A stretch of 5,984 bases of DNA from an uncultured Streptococcus sp. (GTDB lineage: Bacteria; Bacillota; Bacilli; Lactobacillales; Streptococcaceae). Below the pieces are notes generated by a model. It saw only the letters and a list, made by a program, of their open reading frames with translations. It searched no databases and was not told where the DNA came from. Where the stretch lies: contig NZ_CAUFJQ010000105.1 in assembly GCF_959025735.1 (NCBI RefSeq), forward strand, positions 1 through 5,984, written 5' to 3'. Positions 1-5,643 of the stretch are shown here, piece after piece (the first letter of the stretch is position 1; every line of letters starts with the position of its first letter). The position numbers and the translations under genes were made by a program.

Positions 1-1208
1 TCTACCAGCAAGAAGATGTCATGAAAATCGCAGCTGATGCTGGACTGGTATTGGATGATTTTTACAAGCCTAAGGCTGACATCGTCATCGACGCCAATAC
101 TGGAGCTATATTGTACGGAGACAATATCGACACGGTCCGGGACTCAGGAAGCATGGCCAAACTCATGAGTGCCTATGTAGTCTTTCGGGCCCTCAAAGAA
201 GGCAAGATCAAATATGATACCGTGGTTACAGCAACAGAGGCAGACCAAGCCATCTCGGAAAACAATCTGTTAAGTAACTCACCGATTGTAGCTGGTGTGG
301 ACTATAAGGTATCTGAATTGATCAAGATGCTCTTTGTTCCCTCTTCTAGCGCAGCTGTGATTATGCTCGCCAACGCTGTCACGGACAATGATCCCGATAA
401 GTTTTTGGATCTAATGAATCAGTACGCGCAAGAAATGGGGATGAGCCATACCAAATGGCACAATCCAAATGGGGCGATGATCTCGGTGCTTCAAGGCTAC
501 TACAATCCGCAACGCTACGATGTCAATGCCAATAACGAAATCACAGCGCGAGATATGTCTATTCTGGCTTATCACATCGTAAACGACCTGCCAGAAATGT
601 TGGAATACACCAAGCAAGCTCACACCACTATCATGGAAGGAACCCCTTACGAGCAAAGCTACGATAATTACAACACTTCCCTCGAAGGTGGAAAGTTCGC
701 CCTCAAAGGAACAGATGGACTCAAGACCGGATCTAGCCCGACTGCTGACTACAACTACACTGCGACAACCAAGCGGGGTAAACAGCGGATTATCGAAGTC
801 ATTTTAGGGGTTGGGAACTACGATGTCGAGATCGCCGAAAGCTACCGCAATCAGATCGGAAATACCTTGGCTGAGAAAATGTTTGCGGATTACCAATACA
901 AAAAAGTTCTCTCTGCAGGGGAACACACCATCGACGGGAAGACCATTCAGCTGAAGCAAGACTTTTATGCAACCGTTAAAAAAGGCACGAATCCAGCAAT
1001 TAAACTGGAAAACAACCGCCTGGTCGTCCAAAACGGCTTGCAACAGGTATCTCCAAGTATTAAGGCGGGAATGGCCGTGAGCGATTCTAAAGCAACAAAC
1101 TCTAACAGTAAACAGAAGGGACTAGATGTTATGTGGCTCTTCTGCTTCTTGCCAGCCGGAATTTTATACCTAATCTTTAAACAAACCGATCCAAAAAGAA
1201 GAAACTAA
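1..1208 (+). CDS. PBP4-type D-alanyl-D-alanine carboxypeptidase/transpeptidase, 5' end missing
   Basis: This is a low-molecular-weight penicillin-binding protein of the serine peptidase S11 family, which trims or cross-links peptidoglycan stem peptides on the outer face of the membrane. Counting from the ATG at base 21, the nucleophile motif SMAK is at residues 44-47 and the KTG triad (in GTDGLKTGSS) at 235-237. The second motif reads S-S-S at 108-110 where S-x-N is expected. Residues about 290-352 fit the small C-terminal beta domain (DUF1958) of S. aureus PBP4. A hydrophobic segment at about 369-386 followed by PKRRN is a membrane anchor. The frame is open to the left edge (YQQEDV precedes the ATG) and no signal peptide follows that ATG, so the true start lies outside the window. 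From memory, the stretch around KTG closely resembles S. aureus PBP4. It converges on the metabolic operon and shares only a terminator with it. Streptococcal databases may label it dacA or PBP3; the family is sure, the name is not. Confidence 0.9.
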   Translation, partial: YQQEDVMKIAADAGLVLDDFYKPKADIVIDANTGAILYGDNIDTVRDSGSMAKLMSAYVVFRALKEGKIKYDTVVTATEADQAISENNLLSNSPIVAGVDYKVSELIKMLFVPSSSAAVIMLANAVTDNDPDKFLDLMNQYAQEMGMSHTKWHNPNGAMISVLQGYYNPQRYDVNANNEITARDMSILAYHIVNDLPEMLEYTKQAHTTIMEGTPYEQSYDNYNTSLEGGKFALKGTDGLKTGSSPTADYNYTATTKRGKQRIIEVILGVGNYDVEIAESYRNQIGNTLAEKMFADYQYKKVLSAGEHTIDGKTIQLKQDFYATVKKGTNPAIKLENNRLVVQNGLQQVSPSIKAGMAVSDSKATNSNSKQKGLDVMWLFCFLPAGILYLIFKQTDPKRRN

Positions 1209-1251
1209 AACAATAACTCCCATACCTTATGGTAATGGGAGTTATTGTTTT
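1207..1251. terminator. Bidirectional rho-independent terminator between convergent genes
   Basis: The left arm (1207-1226) and right arm (1231-1251) pair over 20 bp with one bulged A and a TTAT loop. The stem core holds CTCCCATACC, and the outer part is A-rich on the left and T-rich on the right, so either strand gives a hairpin ending in a U-tract. It starts inside the stop codon of the PBP gene and lies 22 bases past the gldA stop, so it can serve both genes. Confidence 0.93.
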
Positions 1252-1273
1252 AGAAAGGAGTTCCGTTCTATAG

Positions 1274-2365
1274 TTAGCCTAAGGACTTGACATAAGCATC
1301 TACTGCTACAATCGCTTGAGCAATATCAGATGCTTGTACCTTGAATGGCATTTGGTGGATGGTTTCTCCTTCGATGGTGGCCTGTTGGCCAACCTTGAGA
1401 AGATCTTCATAACTTGCAGTTTCAAGATGCATTTCTTTCAGAGTGGTTGGCATACCGATTTGTTGATAGAAACGAATGTATTTATTCAATTCTTCCTTAG
1501 GACGGTTTTCTAAGAACAATTGAACTAACGTTCCGTAGGCTACTTTTTCACCGTGAGTCAAATGGTGGATGTCCCCAGTAAGGGCTGTAAAGCCATTATG
1601 GATGGCATGGGCAGCTGCTAACCCACCACTTTCAAACCCAATACCACTAAGAAGGGTATTGGCTTCAATGATGTTTTCAAGAGCAGGGGTTACGACTTTG
1701 GCTTCACAAGCAGCCATGGCTTGGAGTCCATCAGCAAATAAGGTTTCTTCACAACGTTGTGCAATGGCGACACCCGCTAAGGTTTGTCGTTGACCCAACA
1801 TGGTTTTTCCATTGGCTTGCATTACCGCACGCGCTTCGACCCAAGTCGCTAATCCATCTGCGATTCCAGAAGCGAGCAAACGTTTTGGTGCTTGAGAGAT
1901 GACTTTGCTATCCACCAAGACCAATTCTGGGTTTTTAGAATAGAAAATATAGCGAGCAAAGGCACCTTCATCCGTGTAGATAACTGACAAAGCGGAAACA
2001 GGAGCATCTGTAGAGGCAATGGTAGGGGCAATCACAACTGGTGATTTTAAAAGATCGGCAATAGCTTTCGCACTATCGATGGTCTTTCCTCCACCAAGTC
2101 CAATGACCAAATCACAGCCATTTTCTTCTGCCAAACTAACCACACGATTGATTTCGTTATCAGAAGCTTCTCCATTAAAGAAGACTGGCAAGACTGTAAA
2201 TCCATACCGAAGGAGATATTTTTCAAATCGTTCTCCTACGATTTCATAGACTACTGAGTCGCATAGTAATACAGGATGACTCCCCAGTTCTAAAATAGGT
2301 TTTGCATTTTCAAATAAGGCATTTTCCCCTTGAATGTAACGTGACGGACTTGCAAAATTTCTCAT
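1274..2365 (-). CDS. gldA: Glycerol dehydrogenase GldA (NAD-dependent, zinc), likely hydroxyacetone reductase here
   Basis: This is a cytoplasmic iron/zinc-type alcohol dehydrogenase that interconverts glycerol and dihydroxyacetone with NAD, and also reduces hydroxyacetone to 1,2-propanediol. The 363-residue product has the N-terminal nucleotide-binding domain with GLGGGKTIDSAKA at 89-101. The metal ligands fit D170 (in SGIADG), H253 (in AAHAIHNG) and H271 (in THGEKVAYG), matching Asp/His/His of the Bacillus enzyme with a constant offset of three. The start at 2365 is chosen because AAAGGAGG lies five bases upstream and MRNFASPSRYIQGENAL is the usual family N-terminus. A start at 2413 would add 16 unlike residues and overlap the aldolase gene. 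It is the last gene of the operon, 14 bases after the aldolase stop. Next to a glycyl-radical enzyme and an Fsa-type aldolase, its likely job is to reoxidise NADH by reducing hydroxyacetone; this role is inferred. Confidence 0.95.
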   Translation of the reverse strand: MRNFASPSRYIQGENALFENAKPILELGSHPVLLCDSVVYEIVGERFEKYLLRYGFTVLPVFFNGEASDNEINRVVSLAEENGCDLVIGLGGGKTIDSAKAIADLLKSPVVIAPTIASTDAPVSALSVIYTDEGAFARYIFYSKNPELVLVDSKVISQAPKRLLASGIADGLATWVEARAVMQANGKTMLGQRQTLAGVAIAQRCEETLFADGLQAMAACEAKVVTPALENIIEANTLLSGIGFESGGLAAAHAIHNGFTALTGDIHHLTHGEKVAYGTLVQLFLENRPKEELNKYIRFYQQIGMPTTLKEMHLETASYEDLLKVGQQATIEGETIHQMPFKVQASDIAQAIVAVDAYVKSLG

Positions 2366-2370
2366 ATACT

Positions 2371-2378
2371 CCTCCTTT
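2371..2378 (-). promoter_or_regulatory. Strong ribosome binding site of gldA
   Basis: On the minus strand this reads AAAGGAGG, five bases before the ATG at 2365. It fixes the gldA start and lies one base past the stop codon of the aldolase gene, which suggests translational coupling. Confidence 0.9.
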
Positions 2379-2379
2379 A

Positions 2380-3048
2380 TCAAATTATATTCTGATGATG
2401 AATAGCTGACCAATCATTTGCAAAATCATTCACCGCTTTTTCAATTGACGGCATTCCAAAAGCCGCTTCAAAGACATCAGCCCCAGCAGTGATGGCTTGT
2501 GCCCCTTCTTTGAATGCTCGATTGACTTGACCGACATTCTTAAAGGATGCTGCTAGAATTTTGCTTGATGATTGATTTTTTTCGATTGAATCTGCCAATT
2601 GTGCTATTACCTGTGCTGAATCAATATTCAAGTTCTCCATTCGATTATAATAGGGAGCAAGGTAATCTGCGCCTGCTTCAATAGCCAAAAGACCTTGAAA
2701 TACAGTATAAATTGCGGTTGCAGTAATTTTATAACCTTCTGATTTTAATGTTTTGATAGCTGCCAACCCCTCAGGAGTAACCGGAACTTTAATAAAAACA
2801 TTTCCGCCACATTCTTGTCGAATTTTCGCAGCATCTTTTAAAATACCGTCATAATCTTTCGCAACAACTTGCACATGGATAGAAGGAGCTTCACCAATGA
2901 TCTCCCGAACCTCATGAATCCGTTTAAAGAAATCGATTTCTCCTTCTTTTTTGGCAATTGTTGGGTTAGAGGTTACCCCAGCAAGAGGTAACACTCGAGC
3001 CCATTTTTTTATTTCATTTATATTTAAAGTATCAAGCATAAATTCCAT
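2380..3048 (-). CDS. fsa: Fructose-6-phosphate aldolase / small transaldolase family (FsaA/TalC type)
   Basis: This is a class I (Schiff-base) aldolase of the small transaldolase group. E. coli members cleave fructose-6-phosphate and, more relevant here, 1-deoxyfructose-6-phosphate to glyceraldehyde-3-phosphate and hydroxyacetone. The product has 222 residues, against 220 for E. coli FsaA, as a single TIM barrel. In this numbering the expected active-site residues are present: D6 (MLDT), Q60 (HVQV), the Schiff-base lysine K87 in FIKVPVTPEGLAAI, T111 (ITATAIY) and Y133 (LAPYYNR). LAGVTSNPTI (22-31) and KILAASFKN are family signatures. The start at 3048 is preferred over an ATG two codons upstream (3054) because AAAGAGG lies seven bases before the former and only one base before the latter, and MEFMLDT aligns with the FsaA start MELYLDT. 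It lies 15 bases after the glycyl-radical enzyme and 14 before gldA. Many databases call it 'transaldolase', but it is too short for a classical pentose-phosphate transaldolase. Confidence 0.94.
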   Translation of the reverse strand: MEFMLDTLNINEIKKWARVLPLAGVTSNPTIAKKEGEIDFFKRIHEVREIIGEAPSIHVQVVAKDYDGILKDAAKIRQECGGNVFIKVPVTPEGLAAIKTLKSEGYKITATAIYTVFQGLLAIEAGADYLAPYYNRMENLNIDSAQVIAQLADSIEKNQSSSKILAASFKNVGQVNRAFKEGAQAITAGADVFEAAFGMPSIEKAVNDFANDWSAIHHQNII

Positions 3049-3055
3049 ATACATA

Positions 3056-3062
3056 CCTCTTT
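3056..3062 (-). promoter_or_regulatory. Ribosome binding site that decides the aldolase start
   Basis: The minus strand reads AAAGAGG here. Spacing is seven bases to the ATG at 3048 and one base to the ATG at 3054, so the inner start is favoured. It abuts the stop codon of the glycyl-radical enzyme gene at 3064-3066. Confidence 0.8.
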
Positions 3063-3063
3063 A

Positions 3064-5502
3064 CTATAGAGTATGCTCTGTCCGTCCAATAATATCATCT
3101 TGTGTAGCTCTTGATAGTACATTGAAGAAAGCTGAGTAGCCTGCAACACGTACAATTAAGTCACGGTGTTTTTCCGGATGTTTTTGAGCATCTAATAACG
3201 TTTCTCTAGAAACCACATTATATTGAATATGGTATCCATGTAGACGATTAAAGAACGTACGGAGTAAAGCAATAAGTTTTAATTTATCTTCTTCTTTGGC
3301 TAAAGTTTGTGGGTTTACTTTTTGGTTCAGTAAAACACCACCAACTATTTCATCTGTTGGCAATTTAGAAACTGATTTTAGAACAGATGTTGGGCCATGT
3401 TGGTCCATATTGTGGGATGGAGAGCATCCTTCTGCTAGTGGAGTTCCAGCATTACGACCGTCCGGAGTAGCTAATGTTCCACGACCTTGTCCTACATTGG
3501 CTGAAATAGAAGATGTACCTGAGTAACGGATACCACCGATTGGCCCACGTCCATAGCGAGTATTTGGATATTTAGCAATTTCATCCACATAAATATCGTA
3601 TGCTTCTCGAACTAAGCTGTCTGCATAGTCATCATCGTTTCCATACTTCGGTGCATCATGGATAAGCATCTCTTGGATTTCTTTTCCACGTTCGCCCTCG
3701 TAATCGGTTTCCAGAGCATGCCATAGTTCTTGTGGTGTTAAGCGCCCTTCTTCAAATACCAGTTTCTTGATCGCTGCAAGCGAATCGGATAAGTTTGCAA
3801 TACCCACTTGTAAACCAGAAATATAATCGTAGACAGCCCCACCTTCTTTTAGGTGTTTTCCACGTCCAATACAGTCATCTGTCAAAGCTGAACAGAGGAT
3901 ATCTGGCACTTCTCTTTCAAGAGATAGGTCGATAGAGTTTTCTACGATCACACTCATGCGGGTTAAGTGGCGTAAGGTCTTGTCCCATGCTGTTTGCAAT
4001 TCATCGAAGCTCTTCATGTCTTTAAAATGACCAAAGCTTGGTGCAAAGCGCTTGCCAGAAGCAGGATCGATTCCGTCATTCATCGTAATGAGCAAAACTT
4101 TAGGGAAGTTCATATAACTCATACCTGTACAGCGATATCCCCACTTACCTGGAACAGCTGTTTCTACACAACCAATTGCACTGTAATCATAAGCATCTTC
4201 TTCAAGCACGCCTTTTGAAATAAAGGATGGAATAATGATCTCATCATTATTGAAAGCAGGCATACCGAATCCGAGCTTCATAACTTCAATACATTCGTTC
4301 ATGAAGCGGGCATCCAAACCAGCATGGTAACGAACAGTTAAGTTTGGTTGAGGAAGGTGAGTTTGAGCAACAGACTTCAACACTAAATAAGACAATGGGT
4401 TAACAGCGTCTTTCTTATCACGCGTTTGACCACCAATCGTAACATTTTGATAAAGCGGACTACCTGCAGATGAGAAGGTATGTGCTTGACTACGTACTTT
4501 GTTAATTGTAATAGTCTTAATCCAAAGGTTGGTCAAGCGTTCAACAATACTCTCTTCAGTTTCCCGTCCACTTTCCAAATCAGCTTTAACGTATGGATAC
4601 ATATATTGGTCAAAACGGCCATATGAAAGTGAGTGTCCATTTGATTCAATCTGAAGAATACATTGGATAAACCAAACAGACTGAACAGCCTCTGCAAATG
4701 TACTTGCAGGCTCGTATGGAACTTTTGAGCAAATCTCTGCAATTTCAAGCAATTCCTTCTTACGTTCAGGAGTTGCTGTCTCAGCAAGTTGTTTAGCAAG
4801 TTCAACAAATCGTTGAGCATAGGTCTTAACAGCATCAACTACGATAAAGATAGAATCGTAAAAATGGTACTTATCAATGCTAGCTGGATCCGTTAGATCT
4901 AGGGCTGCTTTAGCTTGGCGGGCTCTTTCTTCAAAACCTTTCAAGCCATATTGCAATAATTTTTGATAATTGACTGCTAAGTGGGCATCTCCTGAATTCA
5001 TCTTCCCTTCCATACCGAAGAATCCTGTTTCCATATAGACAGATACTTCTTCAGGTAGAAGAGCTCCAGCTCTTGCACGTAAGTTATTATTTTCCCAGAA
5101 CGGTGCGATACTACGGAGCTGCTCTTTCGTTTCTTCCGTAATATAGAAGACGTCACCATCCCGCTTTTCAAAAAGATCCAATTCCTTCAGAACGAACTCT
5201 AAAGTATATTCTGGGAAGATCGGAGCATCTTTATTAGAGGATGCTTGGTTTCCAGCAATCATGGATTCATCCTCAATATAGATTGTCATATTTTCAAGAA
5301 TCTCTTTCAACATATAGGCACGTTTAAGAACATTTGGTTGTTCCTTATAACGATCATATGCCTTAGTTGCAAGAACGGCACGTTCAGCGTCGATATAAGG
5401 CTTCTTGTTTAAGACATCTTCACGATACTTATTCATGCGTTCAGTGAGGCTTCCAAAATATTCTGTTTTAATGCTTGTACTTGCTACTTCTACTTGTTTC
5501 AT
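3064..5502 (-). CDS. pflF: Glycyl-radical enzyme of the PflF/YbiW type, probable 1,5-anhydroglucitol-6-phosphate lyase (often labelled formate acetyltransferase)
   Basis: This is an oxygen-sensitive cytoplasmic glycyl-radical enzyme of 812 residues (E. coli YbiW about 810). The N-terminal PFL-like domain spans roughly residues 15-660. The catalytic cysteine is C445 in AIGCVETAVPGKWG, followed by E447, the acid/base position of eliminating members such as glycerol dehydratase. The C-terminal radical domain carries RVAGYSAFF at 785-793, with G788 as the radical site, and ends in DDIIGRTEHTL. True pyruvate formate-lyase has adjacent cysteines at the active site; here C445 is followed by valine, so acetyl transfer is unlikely. 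From memory, YbiW shares the CxETAVxGKWGYRCTGMS and YNxVSRETLLDAxKHP stretches, whereas PflD differs in both. YbiW is reported to open 1,5-anhydroglucitol-6-phosphate to 1-deoxyfructose-6-phosphate. The ATG at 5502 has AAAGG ten bases upstream. It leads the tightly spaced gene trio and needs a radical-SAM activase that is not in the window. The enzyme class is certain; the substrate is inferred from YbiW and from the Fsa and GldA neighbours. Confidence 0.95.
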   Translation of the reverse strand: MKQVEVASTSIKTEYFGSLTERMNKYREDVLNKKPYIDAERAVLATKAYDRYKEQPNVLKRAYMLKEILENMTIYIEDESMIAGNQASSNKDAPIFPEYTLEFVLKELDLFEKRDGDVFYITEETKEQLRSIAPFWENNNLRARAGALLPEEVSVYMETGFFGMEGKMNSGDAHLAVNYQKLLQYGLKGFEERARQAKAALDLTDPASIDKYHFYDSIFIVVDAVKTYAQRFVELAKQLAETATPERKKELLEIAEICSKVPYEPASTFAEAVQSVWFIQCILQIESNGHSLSYGRFDQYMYPYVKADLESGRETEESIVERLTNLWIKTITINKVRSQAHTFSSAGSPLYQNVTIGGQTRDKKDAVNPLSYLVLKSVAQTHLPQPNLTVRYHAGLDARFMNECIEVMKLGFGMPAFNNDEIIIPSFISKGVLEEDAYDYSAIGCVETAVPGKWGYRCTGMSYMNFPKVLLITMNDGIDPASGKRFAPSFGHFKDMKSFDELQTAWDKTLRHLTRMSVIVENSIDLSLEREVPDILCSALTDDCIGRGKHLKEGGAVYDYISGLQVGIANLSDSLAAIKKLVFEEGRLTPQELWHALETDYEGERGKEIQEMLIHDAPKYGNDDDYADSLVREAYDIYVDEIAKYPNTRYGRGPIGGIRYSGTSSISANVGQGRGTLATPDGRNAGTPLAEGCSPSHNMDQHGPTSVLKSVSKLPTDEIVGGVLLNQKVNPQTLAKEEDKLKLIALLRTFFNRLHGYHIQYNVVSRETLLDAQKHPEKHRDLIVRVAGYSAFFNVLSRATQDDIIGRTEHTL

Positions 5503-5512
5503 TTTTTCAAAA

Positions 5513-5519
5513 CCTTTCT
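5513..5519 (-). promoter_or_regulatory. Ribosome binding site of the glycyl-radical enzyme
   Basis: AGAAAGG on the minus strand, ten bases before the ATG at 5502. It is weaker and further from the start codon than the sites of the two genes behind it. Confidence 0.6.
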
Positions 5520-5540
5520 TTTGAAATTATTTTGTTTTCT

Positions 5541-5572
5541 TTCGTAACTATAGTAGCATTAAATTTTACGAA
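5541..5572. promoter_or_regulatory. Inverted repeat overlapping the promoter, possible operator
   Basis: Perfect 7-base arms TTCGTAA (5541-5547) and TTACGAA (5566-5572) are separated by 18 bases, about 25 bp centre to centre. One arm lies in the -35/-10 spacer next to the -35 box and the other near the expected transcription start, a placement that suits a repressor. It is not a good CcpA (cre) match. The regulator is unknown. Confidence 0.35.
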
Positions 5573-5578
5573 TTTCAA
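5550..5578 (-). promoter_or_regulatory. Candidate sigma-A promoter for the pflF-fsa-gldA trio
   Basis: On the minus strand a -35 box TTGAAA (5573-5578, five of six to consensus) and a -10 box TACTAT (5550-5555, four of six) are separated by exactly 17 bases. The -10 is extended by TG one base upstream (TGCTACTAT). Transcription would begin around 5543, giving a leader of about 40 bases. The three enzyme genes could thus be transcribed separately from, or in addition to, read-through from the PTS genes. It is a prediction from sequence only. Confidence 0.55.
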
Positions 5579-5611
5579 TGAATTATGGATAATACCTATA
5601 AATTCTATTCT

Positions 5612-5630
5612 AGTCGCACATCTGTGCACT
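5612..5630. other. Short hairpin just after the PTS EIIC gene
   Basis: AGTCGCACA pairs with TGTGCACT as an 8-bp stem with one bulged C and a very short loop. On the minus strand it starts 13 bases after the EIIC stop and is not followed by a U-run, so it is not a convincing terminator. It could be an RNA-processing or stabilising stem, or a DNA palindrome for a regulator. Confidence 0.35.
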
Positions 5631-5643
5631 CCTAATAAACGCA

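Noticed and set aside
21..1208. The ATG at base 21 as the true PBP start
   Set aside because: The frame stays open to the left edge and there is no signal peptide after this Met, which a secreted, anchored PBP needs.
1316..2249. Plus-strand open frames opposite gldA (1316-1513, 1569-1793, 2019-2249)
   Set aside because: They have no ribosome binding sites or family features and lie antisense to a clear, well-conserved gene.
1274..2413. Longer gldA reading starting at 2413
   Set aside because: It would overlap the aldolase gene and add 16 residues unlike the family. A perfect ribosome binding site stands five bases before the ATG at 2365.
2380..3054. Aldolase start at 3054
   Set aside because: The ribosome binding site would be one base away. 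The ATG at 3048 has seven-base spacing and the family N-terminus.
4533..4838. 101-residue minus-strand frame inside the glycyl-radical enzyme gene
   Set aside because: Its Leu/Arg-rich low-complexity product is a frame shadow of the large conserved gene.
5556..5580. Possible CcpA (cre) site in TTGAAATTCGTAAAAT
   Set aside because: The spacing between the TGAAA and CG elements is two bases too long and the 3' half does not match.
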